A stretch of DNA of 64,000 nt. Origin: Acetobacteraceae bacterium (GTDB lineage: Bacteria > Pseudomonadota > Alphaproteobacteria > Acetobacterales > Acetobacteraceae). Below are positions 31,531 to 40,720 of this stretch, one piece after another. Below the pieces are notes generated by a model, which ran no database searches, had not been told where the DNA came from, and was given only the letters and a program-made list of their open reading frames with translations. The DNA is taken from assembly GCA_947455205.1 (NCBI GenBank), contig CANGNF010000004.1:62001-126000 (forward strand), in the 5' to 3' direction. The translations under genes were made by a program, and so were the position numbers. Each line of letters opens with the position of its first letter. Position 1 is the stretch's first letter.

Positions 31531-33530
31531 AGGCCGAGCGCCGCGAGATGCCCGGCGTAGCGCTGGCCAAGCCCGATGCGCCCGGCGTCCAGCGGCGTCC
31601 GCAGCCGCCACGCCCCGGTGCCGCTGACCCGCCCGCGCCGCCGGGGGAATTCCAGGCAGCCGGCATGCCAGGGCAGGCCGAGGAACTCCAACATGCGCCG
31701 CGCCTCGCCTGCCAGGTCGCGCACCACATCCTCGTAGCGTACCTCCAGCCATTGCGCCGCGGGCAGCGTGGCGCGCCAATGCGCCGCCAGCGCCGCGGCT
31801 TCGCCCAGGTAGGCGCCGAGCTCGCCGGGCTGATAGGCGAAGGGCCGGTCTTCCGCGAACAGCCGGGCGTGGCAGGAAAACGCCAGGTCCCGCGCGTCCC
31901 GTACCACATGAATGAAGCGCGCCGCCGGCAGGGCGCGGTGCAGCAGGCCGGCATGCAGCAGCGGCACGCGGTCCAGCACATGGCGGCGGCCTTCCGCCAG
32001 CGGCCGCACCCGCGCCAGGTATTCAGCGCCCAGCGCCTCCGGCCGCGCCGCCAGCGCCGCGACATGCGGCAGCGCCCCGGCGCCGTGCAGGGAGGGATGC
32101 GCCGCCAGCACCTGCTCCACCAGCGCCATGCCGGCGCGCGGCAGGCCCAGGATGAACACCGGCAGCGGGTCGGCCTCGCCGGCCACTTCAGGCACCTCCC
32201 GCGCTGCCTGCAGCCGTGCCGCCATGGCCTCGGCGTCGTAGCGCAGCGTGGCGCGCTTCAGCGCGTTGCCGGCGCCCAGGTGATGGAAGCCGCGGTCGTC
32301 CTCGCCCAGGTCCAGCAACGCCTTGCCCAGCGCGAAGTGCAACAGCAGGCGGTCCTGCGGCGCCTCGGCTTCGGCCAGCAGAACCTCGACCTGCTCGGCC
32401 GCCGCCTCGGTCGCCGGCTGCAGCTCCAGACTGGCGTGCCACAGCACGGCGTCGCGCGGATGCGCCGCCAGCGCGGCCGCCAGCCCCTGTCGCGCCTCCG
32501 CCAGCCTGCCGGCCTCCGCCAGCAGCGTGGCGTGGTGCAGCGCCGCGCGGGGTGCCGCCGCGCCACCCAGCGCCCGCGCCTCGGCGAAGGCGGCCAGCGC
32601 CGGTTCGATGCGCCCGGCGTCGCGCAGGCACAGGCCGAGCATGTTGCGCGCCTCGTCGCTGTGCGGCGCCGCCTCCACCGCGCGGCGGGCGGCGTCCAGC
32701 GCCGCTTCCGGCTGGCCCAGCGCCTGCAGCGCCATGGCGCGCGACGCCAGCCCGATGCCGTGCGCCGGCGCGAAGGCCAGCAGCCCGTCCAGCCAGTGCA
32801 GCGCCTGGGCGTGCCGGCCGCGCCCGGTTTCCGCCGCCGCCAGGTTAACATAGGCATCGGCCAGGCGCGGCTCGATGTCGATCGCCTCCTGGGCATGCTC
32901 GGCGGCGCGGTCGTGCTCGCCGCGCGCATTGAGCAGGAAGGCCAGGTTGCTGTGCGGCTGCGCGTAGCCCGGGCGCAGCGCCAGGGCGCGCAGCCAGTGG
33001 CGCTCCGCCTCCGCCCCCAGGCCCAGGCGCAGGCAGGTGTTGCCCAGGTTGTTCAGCACCTCCACGTGGTCCGGCTGCAGCGTCAGGCTGCGTTCCAGGC
33101 AGGTGCGGCTTTCGCTGAAATTGCCGCGTTCCTGCAGGATGATGCCCAGGTTGTTCCAGGCCCCCGGCAGCGTGTTGTTCATCGAGACCGCGCGCCGCCC
33201 GGCCGCTTCCGCTTCCGCCAGCAGGCCGCGCTGGCGGCACATCTCCGCCAGGTTGGAGAAGTAGAGCGCCGGCGCCCGCGGCGCCTGGCAGGCGGCGCGC
33301 ACATGCTGGATCGCCAGGTCCAGGTTGCCGAGGCCATGCGCCATCAGCCCGAGCAGATGCAGCGCGTCCGGCTGGCCGGGCCAGGCGGCCAGCACCTGCT
33401 GGCACAGCTGTTCGGCCGGCACCACCTGGCCGGCGTTCCAGTGCTGGTTGGCGCGGGTCAGCGCGTCCTGCAGCGCCTGGACGGTGGTGAGGGAGGTACT
33501 CAAGAAGCGGTCTCGGACATGGTCGGACAT
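31527..33530 (-). CDS. TPR-repeat protein with C-terminal sulfotransferase-like domain
   Basis: A 667-aa cytoplasmic protein. Residues from about 20 to 420 are tandem TPRs ('LHLLGLMAHGLGNLDLAIQHV', 'AWNNLGIILQERGNFSESRTC', 'VLNNLGNTCLRLGLGAEAERH'). From about 455 the sulfotransferase fold starts with 'LPVFILGLPRAGMALVEQVLAAHP', the 5'-phosphosulfate loop, where the usual P-R-S-G-T-T is P-R-A-G-M-A. The 3'-phosphate site 'FIHVVRDARDLAFSCH' is intact. Loss of the loop Ser/Thr makes catalysis doubtful or altered. GTGA coupling to the next TPR/GT gene suggests a complex. The ribosome site at 33530 is weak. Confidence 0.85.
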   Translation of the reverse strand: MSDHVRDRFLSTSLTTVQALQDALTRANQHWNAGQVVPAEQLCQQVLAAWPGQPDALHLLGLMAHGLGNLDLAIQHVRAACQAPRAPALYFSNLAEMCRQRGLLAEAEAAGRRAVSMNNTLPGAWNNLGIILQERGNFSESRTCLERSLTLQPDHVEVLNNLGNTCLRLGLGAEAERHWLRALALRPGYAQPHSNLAFLLNARGEHDRAAEHAQEAIDIEPRLADAYVNLAAAETGRGRHAQALHWLDGLLAFAPAHGIGLASRAMALQALGQPEAALDAARRAVEAAPHSDEARNMLGLCLRDAGRIEPALAAFAEARALGGAAAPRAALHHATLLAEAGRLAEARQGLAAALAAHPRDAVLWHASLELQPATEAAAEQVEVLLAEAEAPQDRLLLHFALGKALLDLGEDDRGFHHLGAGNALKRATLRYDAEAMAARLQAAREVPEVAGEADPLPVFILGLPRAGMALVEQVLAAHPSLHGAGALPHVAALAARPEALGAEYLARVRPLAEGRRHVLDRVPLLHAGLLHRALPAARFIHVVRDARDLAFSCHARLFAEDRPFAYQPGELGAYLGEAAALAAHWRATLPAAQWLEVRYEDVVRDLAGEARRMLEFLGLPWHAGCLEFPRRRGRVSGTGAWRLRTPLDAGRIGLGQRYAGHLAALGL

Positions 33531-33589
33531 GCTAGCTTGCCGGCGCCCGCGCTGCCAGATTCGGTGCGGGTTGCCGAAGGGAGATCAGG

Positions 33590-35047
33590 ATGAACGAAGC
33601 CACCCCCAGCACCATGGCGCGGGATGTGCTGGGTTGGGCCCGGCGGGCACCGCGCGCCGTCGCCGTCATCGAGGGTTCCGCGCAGTACAGCTACGGCGAA
33701 CTGGCCGAGCACACCGCGAAGCTGGCGCTGGCGCTGCGCGCCGCCGGGGTTGCCGAGGGCAATCTGGTGCTGGTGGAGAACAACAACCGCTACGTCCACC
33801 TGGTTTCCGTGCTGGCGCTGGAAGTGCTGGGCGCCATCGTCTGCTCCTGCTGGCTGTCGGACCTGACGGAGGACAACAACGCGGTACGCCATGCCAACCT
33901 GCTGATCACCGAGAACCTGGCCGCCGAGGCGCTGCCGGGCCGGGCGCGGCTGCGGCTGGACCAGGGCTTCCTGGACGCCGCCATGTCGGCGACGCTGCCG
34001 CCGGGGTGGGAAGCGATGCTGGAGGCGCCCTCGCCGCTCGGCGCCGGGGTGCGACTGACGCGGACCTCCGGCACCACCGGGGCGCCCAAGTACATGCTGC
34101 TGAAGCGCAGCCTGATGGACAATTCGATCCGGCATGCGCCCGCCTTCCTGAACATGCGGAACGACGTGTTCAACGCCATCACCCTGCACAACTTCAACTT
34201 CCTGGGCACCTACGTGTATGGCTGGCTGGCGCTGCGCTTCGGCGGCTGCGTCTGCTTTTCCAGCCTGGAGACGGCGCTGGCGGACGTGAACCGCTTCCGC
34301 TTCAGCTACCTCAACCTGCTGGTCGGCGACGCCTCGCGCATCATCGCCGCGGCCGAGGCGCTGCCGGGGCATTGCAACCCATGCTCCGTCGCCGTCATCG
34401 GCGGCGCCATGCCGCCGGCCATGCAGCAGGGCCTGCTGCGCCGCGTCGCCACCGAGTTGCGCAACGCCTACCAGGCGAACGAGGCGCTGGCGGTGGCGCG
34501 CCTGGACCGCAACGGCATCGGCGAGGTGCTGGCCGACATGGAGGTCCGCATCAGCGGCGACGACGGCCAGCTGCTGGCCGAGGGCGAGGCCGGGGTGATC
34601 GAGCTGCGGTCGCCGCGGGTGATCGACCGCTATGAGTGGGACGAGGCGCTGACCGCCGAGCATTTCCTGCCCGGCGGCTGGTTCCGCACCAGCGATGTCG
34701 GCAAGCTGGTCGGGCCCCGGCAGCTGGTGGTGCTGGGCCGGCGCGACGAGATGTTGAACGCCGGCGGGGTGAAGGTGCCGCCGCTGCCGATCGAGGAGCG
34801 CATCCGCGCCCTGCCCGGGGTAACGGATGCGGTGCTGCTGGTGTTCGACGACCAGCACGGCGCCGGTGAGCTGCATGTGGTGGTGGAACGCGCCGACCCC
34901 GCGCATGACGCGGTGATCCATGAAGCGCTGCCGGGCACGTTGCGCGGCTTCTACTACGGTGGGTTCCGCGTGCACTACGTGGCCAGCCTGCCGCGCACGG
35001 AAACCGGCAAGGTGCAGCGCCACCTGGTGCGTTCGCACCTGCGCTAG
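33590..35047 (+). CDS. AMP-forming acyl-CoA synthetase/ligase family protein
   Basis: Adenylate-forming enzyme of 485 aa that activates a carboxylate with ATP. AGGGAG lies before the ATG. Core motifs: A3 'TRTSGTTGAPKYMLLKR', A5 region 'RNAYQANEALAV' (glutamate kept, but not the usual Y-G-x-T-E), A7 'GGWFRTSDVGKL', A8 'VVLGRRDEMLNAGGVKVPP' hinge, and A10 'PRTETGKVQRHLVR' with the catalytic lysine. Overall shorter and more divergent than typical acyl-CoA synthetases. It diverges from the TPR-sulfotransferase gene with only 59 bases between, so they may be co-regulated, perhaps in making a modified surface molecule. Confidence 0.88.
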   Translation: MNEATPSTMARDVLGWARRAPRAVAVIEGSAQYSYGELAEHTAKLALALRAAGVAEGNLVLVENNNRYVHLVSVLALEVLGAIVCSCWLSDLTEDNNAVRHANLLITENLAAEALPGRARLRLDQGFLDAAMSATLPPGWEAMLEAPSPLGAGVRLTRTSGTTGAPKYMLLKRSLMDNSIRHAPAFLNMRNDVFNAITLHNFNFLGTYVYGWLALRFGGCVCFSSLETALADVNRFRFSYLNLLVGDASRIIAAAEALPGHCNPCSVAVIGGAMPPAMQQGLLRRVATELRNAYQANEALAVARLDRNGIGEVLADMEVRISGDDGQLLAEGEAGVIELRSPRVIDRYEWDEALTAEHFLPGGWFRTSDVGKLVGPRQLVVLGRRDEMLNAGGVKVPPLPIEERIRALPGVTDAVLLVFDDQHGAGELHVVVERADPAHDAVIHEALPGTLRGFYYGGFRVHYVASLPRTETGKVQRHLVRSHLR

Positions 35048-35053
35048 CGGGTG

Positions 35054-35081
35054 ACGTCGCCGGTGGCAGCACCGGCGACGT
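35054..35081. terminator. Perfect 12-bp palindromic hairpin between convergent genes
   Basis: ACGTCGCCGGTG (35054-35065) and CACCGGCGACGT (35070-35081) pair completely around a GCAG loop, seven bases after the ligase stop. The segment from the stop codon (CTAGCG, then TGA and CGTCGCCGGTGG) resembles the long arm of the repeat at 27243. Likely a bidirectional terminator and a member of the same repeat family. Confidence 0.68.
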
Positions 35082-35155
35082 AAGGCGCGCTGGTGAGCGC
35101 CGACGCCCGGCTGCAGGTCGCCACCGGGCCCTGCGGCCCGGCGGCGACCCGATGC

Positions 35156-38100
35156 TCAGAACGGCATCGAGGCGCGAAGCAGGCCGGTATGGCCCTGGAA
35201 GTTGCTGCGCAGGTCGCCTTCATACGCCAGCCGGATCTGCACGCCGGACAGGTGCGCCAGCGTCGCCGCCAGGTTCACCCGCGCACCGTTGGCGGAAATG
35301 CGCTGCGTGGTGGTGGCGAAGCCCACGCCGGCCAGCAGGCCGGAGGTGGGGATGGCGCCGTTGATGTAGTCGTGCGTCCAGGCCAGCTTCAGTTCCGGCG
35401 TCACCAGGCCGTGCGGGGTCTGGATCTCGGTGGTGACGCGGCCGCCGATGTCGTGCGTCAGCGCGTCAACCGACCGGCCGAGGACGCGCAGGTTCAGCAC
35501 TCCGGCGCCGGTCTCGGTGTAGCTGGCGTTGGTGCTGCGGGCGTATTGCAGGCCCACCATCGGCGTCAGCGTCATCGCGGACAGCTGGTAGTCGTGCCCG
35601 ACGCCCACCTTGGCGTGATAGACCTGCCCGTCATAGGTGGAGCGCGCCGCCGCCCCGGCGAAGGGAATGGCGCGGGTCTGGCGGTAGTCCACGATGCCCG
35701 CACCGGCCTGGCCGTAGGCGAAGAAGCGCGGGGTGAACTGGTAGGTGCCGTAGCCGACGAACTGGACGGTCTCCTGGTTCACCTTGCCGCCGCTGCTGAC
35801 GCCATGCATCTCCGTGCGGGAGAACACGCTGCTGATGCCGGCGCCGAGCAGCAGGTTGGGCCGCGGCGCGTAGTCCAGGCCCACCATCATGCCGGCATGG
35901 CTGGTGCCGTAGCCGTCCACCGTGCTGCTGGTGCCGCGGTTGGCGACACCGCCCATCGCCTGGGCCCAGACGCGCAGGCCGCTGGCCTCGGACCCCGCGG
36001 CCACGCCCGGCGCGCTGCCGGCGGAGGCGAAGCCGAGCTGATGCGCCTCGACCATGCTGCCGATGATGTTGGTGAGCAGGGAGAAGTTGAGGCCGTGCGG
36101 CGACCCCTGGAACGGCGCGGTGGAGCGCACCGCGTTCTCCTGCGACCTGCCGGCCGGCAGCGCGTCGATGGCGGAGAGCACGGAACGCTGGAAGGCCAGG
36201 GCTTCCGGCGAGCTGCCGCCGGCCAGCTGGTCCAGCGTGCGGCCCATGCTGCCCGGCCGCGCGCCGGAGGCGGCGCCGATGTCGGAGTAGCTCACCTGGC
36301 TGAGCGTCAGCACCAGGTTGTAGTGGTCCGCCACCGTCTCGGTGCTGGCGGTCACGCGGTAGCCGGTGGCGGTGGCGATCACGTTGGCATAGTTGGTGCC
36401 GGCCGGGGTGGCGCTGTCCACCACGGTGATGCGGGTGTTGTTGGCCAGGCGCGGCCCGCCGAGCGGCAGCACCTGCACCGCGGCGCCGGCCATGCTGGCG
36501 GTGCCGGTCAGGTTCAGCCGGCCCGCGGTTTCGGGCGCCAGGGCGATGATCAGGTTGCCGCCGCTGGTCTGCACGTAGTTGCCGGTCAGCGCCACGGGGC
36601 TGGCCAGCAGCAGGTTGCCACCGTTGACCAGGTTGCCTGTGCCGCCGTTCACCACGACCGAGCTGACCAGTTGCTGGTTGCCGCTGGCCAGCACCAGGTC
36701 ACCGCCGGTCACACCGATGGTGCCGCCGGTCAGTACGCCGAAGGTGGTGCCGCTGCCACCGATGATGGTAAGGTTTTGGCCATCGACGAGGACGTTGCCG
36801 AGGATGGTCCCGGTGTTGGTGACGGGTCCGATCGAGCCGCCGTCGGTGCTGGCGATGGCGTAGTTGCCGCCGGTGATGGTGCCGCTGTTGCTGATGGCGC
36901 CGATGAAGCCGCCCTGGTTGCCGATGCCGACATCGGTGCCCGTGATGGTGCCGCTGTTGACGATGCTGCCGATGCTGGCGCCGTACACGCCGCCGGCATT
37001 CGTCGGCGAGTTGTTGTAGATGCCGATGGAGCCGGTGATGGTGCCGCTGTTGATGATGGTGCCGATGCTGGCGCCGGGGGCGAGGGCACCGGGCAGGATG
37101 GTGCCGAAGTTGCCGATGCCCCAGCCGCCGGCGCCGCCGTCCGAGATCAGGCCGCTGTTGATGATGGCGCCGATGCTGGCGGCCGCGTTCGTCTGCGTGA
37201 GGTTGCCGTTGCCGCCGAAGTTGGCGACGCCCGCGGTGCCACCCATGATGGTGCCGGTGTTGGTCAGGGTGCCGATGACGGCCGAGCCGGTGACGCTGCC
37301 GGCAAAACCCCCGTTGAACACACCTATGGCGCTGCCGATGATCAGGCCGCTGTTGGTCAGCGCGGTGATGGTGGCACCGCTGCCGATGCCACCGATGCTG
37401 CCGCCGATGGACCCGCTCATGTCCATGTTGCCGACGCCGATGAACAGGCCGTTGATGGTGCCGGTGTTGTTCAACGCGCCGATGGTGGCGCCGGCCGAGA
37501 TGCTGCCGCCGATGGAGGACCCGCCCCCGATGTTCAGCACGGCCATGCCGCCTTCGATGAGGCCGCCATTGTTCAGCGTGCCGATGGTGGCGCCACCGAG
37601 GATGGACGCCGTGCCGGCCGCCACGTTCACCACCGATACGGTGCCGGTGCTGGCGATGGTGCCTGTATTGGTCAGCGTGCCGATGAGGCCGGCGAAGTTG
37701 CCCAGCGCCATCATGCTGTTGCTGACGGTGACGAGGCCCGAGTTGTCGATCTGGCCGATGGTGCCGAGCGCGTTGACGATGGCACCGGCGTTGCCGAAGC
37801 CGCTGCCGTTGGCCATGATGGTGCCGCTGTTCACCAGCGTGCCGATGGAGCCGAGCAGGTTGGCGATGCCGCCGCCGCCGCCGTTGATCAGGCCGCTGTT
37901 GTTGATGCTGCCGATGACAGCGCCGATCGACCCCACGGTGGTGCCGAGGGTGTCGCCGGTGTTTTCGATGCCGATGGAGCCGGTGATGGTGCCGGTGTTG
38001 ACGATGGCGCCGATGCTGCCGATGGCGGCGCCGAAGGTGCCGATATTCAAGATGCCGGACCGGCCGTCGCCCTGGATGGAGCCGCCATTGGTGATGAGGC

Positions 38101-38410
38101 CGATGGTGCGGCCCTCGACCCCGATGGCCACGCTGCCGATCACGGTGCCGCTGTTGGTGACGCTGGTGGCATCGCAGGCGGCGGCGCTGAGGCCGGTGAC
38201 GGTGCCGGAGCCGAGGGTGACGCCGGCGCCGATGGAGACCGAGCCGCCATCGGTGGTGGCCGATGCCGTGTTGCTGCTGATGTTCTGCGCCGTGGGCGTG
38301 CAGACCGGGTTCGCCTCGGCCTGCTGGATGCCGCCGACCAGCATGGCAAGGCCAGAGGCGCCCGCGAGCAGCAGGAGGCGGAAGTCGGAACGAGCGGCGT
38401 GAACCAGCAT
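35156..38410 (-). CDS. Autotransporter with repetitive beta-helix passenger and outer-membrane barrel
   Basis: Type Va secreted protein of 1084 aa. A signal peptide ending 'GGIQQAEA' (about residue 33) is followed by a passenger of roughly 600 residues made of short repeats of the form G-x-I-x-N-S/T-G-x-I-x-G, including 'NSGTITGSIGIYNNS' and 'NTGTINGLFIGVGN'. This is a pattern that winds a parallel beta-helix. A linker with 'LSQVSYSDIGAASG' leads to the barrel from about residue 800, with alternating strands such as 'GLRVWAQAMGGVANRG' and 'FFAYGQAGAGIVDYRQTR' and a C-terminal phenylalanine ('GLLRASMPF'), as needed for barrel assembly. Only two cysteines in the passenger N-terminus. A surface adhesin or biofilm role is inferred. 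Confidence 0.94.
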   Translation of the reverse strand: MLVHAARSDFRLLLLAGASGLAMLVGGIQQAEANPVCTPTAQNISSNTASATTDGGSVSIGAGVTLGSGTVTGLSAAACDATSVTNSGTVIGSVAIGVEGRTIGLITNGGSIQGDGRSGILNIGTFGAAIGSIGAIVNTGTITGSIGIENTGDTLGTTVGSIGAVIGSINNSGLINGGGGGIANLLGSIGTLVNSGTIMANGSGFGNAGAIVNALGTIGQIDNSGLVTVSNSMMALGNFAGLIGTLTNTGTIASTGTVSVVNVAAGTASILGGATIGTLNNGGLIEGGMAVLNIGGGSSIGGSISAGATIGALNNTGTINGLFIGVGNMDMSGSIGGSIGGIGSGATITALTNSGLIIGSAIGVFNGGFAGSVTGSAVIGTLTNTGTIMGGTAGVANFGGNGNLTQTNAAASIGAIINSGLISDGGAGGWGIGNFGTILPGALAPGASIGTIINSGTITGSIGIYNNSPTNAGGVYGASIGSIVNSGTITGTDVGIGNQGGFIGAISNSGTITGGNYAIASTDGGSIGPVTNTGTILGNVLVDGQNLTIIGGSGTTFGVLTGGTIGVTGGDLVLASGNQQLVSSVVVNGGTGNLVNGGNLLLASPVALTGNYVQTSGGNLIIALAPETAGRLNLTGTASMAGAAVQVLPLGGPRLANNTRITVVDSATPAGTNYANVIATATGYRVTASTETVADHYNLVLTLSQVSYSDIGAASGARPGSMGRTLDQLAGGSSPEALAFQRSVLSAIDALPAGRSQENAVRSTAPFQGSPHGLNFSLLTNIIGSMVEAHQLGFASAGSAPGVAAGSEASGLRVWAQAMGGVANRGTSSTVDGYGTSHAGMMVGLDYAPRPNLLLGAGISSVFSRTEMHGVSSGGKVNQETVQFVGYGTYQFTPRFFAYGQAGAGIVDYRQTRAIPFAGAAARSTYDGQVYHAKVGVGHDYQLSAMTLTPMVGLQYARSTNASYTETGAGVLNLRVLGRSVDALTHDIGGRVTTEIQTPHGLVTPELKLAWTHDYINGAIPTSGLLAGVGFATTTQRISANGARVNLAATLAHLSGVQIRLAYEGDLRSNFQGHTGLLRASMPF

Positions 38411-38680
38411 GGGATTGTGTCCGGCGATTCTTTACAAGCGGAAGTGATCGCACAACCGCGTTAAAATGTCGATACCCCCGGGAAATAGTTCAGCGGCGGC
38501 ACAACCGCCCGCGTCAAACGCCTCATTTCGCTTGATATCCTGGCCATCGGAGCCTGGCAGGCCGGGTGCCCGAGGCGCCTGCCAGCAGACCGACATGCAC
38601 GAAGCCGATCGGCCCAGGGCGCCCCGCCCGGCCCACTGGCGGTGGCGCGCTGCCCGCCCCCCCCTACCCTGCCGGGCGGT
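38411..38680. other. 270-base upstream region of the autotransporter
   Basis: Both flanking genes are on the minus strand. The 150 bases nearest the autotransporter are relatively AT-rich (for example around 38437-38490), unlike the rest of the window, and probably contain its promoter; TTGTGC with TGTAAAG-like sequence and a TTGACG hexamer occur, but no pair has convincing spacing. Near the MFS stop there is only a weak GC-rich inverted repeat. No gene found. Confidence 0.5.
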
Positions 38681-39859
38681 CTAAATGGCCCGCCACCAGC
38701 GCCTGGTCAGCAGCAGCACCAGCAGCCCCTCGGCGCCCGTGGCCGCGGTGGCGGCCTGTACGCCGATGGCATCCGCCAGCAGCCCGACATGCACGAAGCC
38801 GATCGGCCCCATGCCGATGGCGACGGTCAGGATGCCCAGCACCCGGCTGCGCAGCTCGGTCGGCGTGGCCAGGTAGATCAGCGTCGGCTGCATGATGGAG
38901 AAGCCGGACTGGGCGAAGCCGATGACGAACAGCGCGGCACCGGCCAGCAGCGCGTTGGGCGCCAGCGCGAACAGGATCACCACGGCCAGGAAGGTGGCCA
39001 TGCCGCCGATGTACAGCCGCTTGTACCAGGGCGGCCTGGCCCACAGCGCCATGGCGATGGCGCCGAAGAAGGCGCCGACGCCATCCAGGCTGGCCAGGAT
39101 GCCCGTGGCCACCGTGTCCAGCCCCAGCACCTGCTGCGCCATCACGGGTATCATGCTGGTGAAGGCCCAGCCGAACACGTTGAACACCACGGTGATGGTG
39201 AGGATGCCGATCAGCCGCGGGTCCTGCCGCACTGCGCGCAGCCCTTCCGCCATGCGGCCCAGCATGGACACGGCGGAGGTGACGCGGGCGCTGCGGTAGC
39301 GCACCAGGAAGGCCGCCGGCAGCGCGGTGGCATACAACGCGGCACCGAGCACGAAGGTGCCCTCGATGCCCAGGCCCGCCAGCACCAGGCCGCCGACCGT
39401 GGGGCCCAGCATGCGGCTGGCATTGTTGCTGCCGACATCGATCGACATCGCCTCGCCCATGCGCTCCGGCCCGGCGACCTCGCCCATGATCAGCCGGCGC
39501 ACCGGGTTATCGGCCGCCCAGCTGATGCCGTTGATGAAGCAGGCCACGCCCAGGTGCCACACGCGCAGCGCCTCGCACCAGGCCAGCAGCGCCAGCACCA
39601 GGGAAACGCCGAGCGAGGTGCCGACGACGATGATCATGGCCCAGCGCCGGTCCAGCCGCTCCGCCACCGCCCCCAGCAGGGCGCCGAACAGGCCCATGGG
39701 CAGCAGGCGCAGCATGGTCATCATGGCGACCAGGAAGGCGCTTTCGGTCGAGCGCCAGACGAACACCGCCACCGCCAGCGTTTCCAGCCAGCGCACGACG
39801 AAGATGACCAGGCCCACATACCAAAGCCGGCAGAAGTCCGGTTGCGCGAAAAGCCGCAC
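38681..39859 (-). CDS. Major facilitator superfamily transporter
   Basis: Inner-membrane carrier of 392 aa with about twelve hydrophobic helices. The N-terminus 'MRLFAQPDFCRLWYVGLVIF' and the loop 'GALLGAVAERLDRRWAMIIV' (the MFS G-x-x-x-D/E-R-x-x-R motif between helices 2 and 3) are typical. The second half has 'FGAIAMALWARPPWYKRLYI' at the equivalent place. The layout resembles EntS-type exporters (MFS_3). No operon partner besides possible read-through into the autotransporter. Substrate unknown. Confidence 0.9.
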   Translation of the reverse strand: MRLFAQPDFCRLWYVGLVIFVVRWLETLAVAVFVWRSTESAFLVAMMTMLRLLPMGLFGALLGAVAERLDRRWAMIIVVGTSLGVSLVLALLAWCEALRVWHLGVACFINGISWAADNPVRRLIMGEVAGPERMGEAMSIDVGSNNASRMLGPTVGGLVLAGLGIEGTFVLGAALYATALPAAFLVRYRSARVTSAVSMLGRMAEGLRAVRQDPRLIGILTITVVFNVFGWAFTSMIPVMAQQVLGLDTVATGILASLDGVGAFFGAIAMALWARPPWYKRLYIGGMATFLAVVILFALAPNALLAGAALFVIGFAQSGFSIMQPTLIYLATPTELRSRVLGILTVAIGMGPIGFVHVGLLADAIGVQAATAATGAEGLLVLLLTRRWWRAI

Positions 39860-39942
39860 CGCGTTTCCTCAGTTCATTGCCGGCCATGGTGCCTGTTGCC
39901 GCGGCTTGTGGCAAAGGGGGCTGGCAGGAATGGGAGGGCCGG

Positions 39943-40719
39943 ATGGCACATTGGGTCAGGTTCGCCAGGGGCGAGGGCGGCACGGGGTTCGGCACGCTGG
40001 CGGACGGCCAGGTGGCGGTGCACCAGGGCGACATGTTCGCCGGCGCGACGCCGACCGGGGAGACGCTGGCCGCCGAGGGGCTGGCGCTGCTGCCGCCGGT
40101 CGTGCCCGGGCAGTTCGTGGGACTGTGGAACAACTTCCATGAGGCCGCGGCCAAGGCCGGCAATGCCATTCCGGAAACCCCGCTGTGGTTCCTGAAGGCG
40201 CCGGGCAGCCTGGCCGGGCCGGGCGACGCCATCCGCCCGCCCAGCAGCTACACCGGCAAGGTGATCTATGAGGGCGAGCTGGGCATCGTCATCGGCGCCA
40301 CGGTGAAGGATGCCGACGACGCCGCGGCCGAGGCCGCCATCTTCGGCTATACCTGCGTCAACGACGTGACGGCGCTGGACCTGCTGCATGCCGACCCCAG
40401 CTTTCCGCAATGGGCGCGGGCCAAGGGCTGCGACACGTTCGGGCCGATCGGGCCGTGCATCGCCACCGGGCTGGACTGGGCGGCGGCACGCTGCAAGGTG
40501 GCGCTGAACGGGCGCGGCCGGCAGGACTATCCGCTGGCGGACATGATCCTGCCGCCGGCGCGCATCGTCAGCCTGCTGTCGCGGGAGATCACGCTGCGGC
40601 CGGGCGACGTCATCGCCTGCGGCACTTCGGTGGGCGCGCTGCCGATGCGGCCGGGCATGGTGGTGGAGGTCAGCATCGACGGGGTGGGCACGCTGGCGAA
40701 TACCTACGCGCCGGGGTAG
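39943..40719 (+). CDS. Fumarylacetoacetate hydrolase (FAH) family protein
   Basis: Enzyme of 258 aa acting on C-C bonds or isomers of keto acids, with Mg2+. The ATG at 39943 follows GGGAGGG; the longer frame from 39877 lacks this. Metal-binding residues appear in 'VIYEGELGIVIG' (the E-x-E pair) and 'TCVNDVTALDLL' (aspartate), with 'ARAKGCDTFGPIGPCIAT' and the C-terminal 'LRPGDVIACGTSVGA' being standard FAH signatures. It stands alone, converging on the DNA ligase gene with one base between the stops. Substrate unknown. Confidence 0.93.
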   Translation: MAHWVRFARGEGGTGFGTLADGQVAVHQGDMFAGATPTGETLAAEGLALLPPVVPGQFVGLWNNFHEAAAKAGNAIPETPLWFLKAPGSLAGPGDAIRPPSSYTGKVIYEGELGIVIGATVKDADDAAAEAAIFGYTCVNDVTALDLLHADPSFPQWARAKGCDTFGPIGPCIATGLDWAAARCKVALNGRGRQDYPLADMILPPARIVSLLSREITLRPGDVIACGTSVGALPMRPGMVVEVSIDGVGTLANTYAPG

Positions 40720-40720
40720 C

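Noticed and set aside
36700..38250. Regularly repeated short motifs that could suggest a CRISPR or satellite array
   Set aside because: Units are degenerate, in frame, and encode the beta-helix repeats of the autotransporter. There are no identical repeats with unique spacers.
35093..38464. Plus-strand open frame of 1123 codons
   Set aside because: Mirror of the autotransporter gene; Ala/Asp/Gly/His-rich repeats simply reflect the repeated coding DNA on the other strand.
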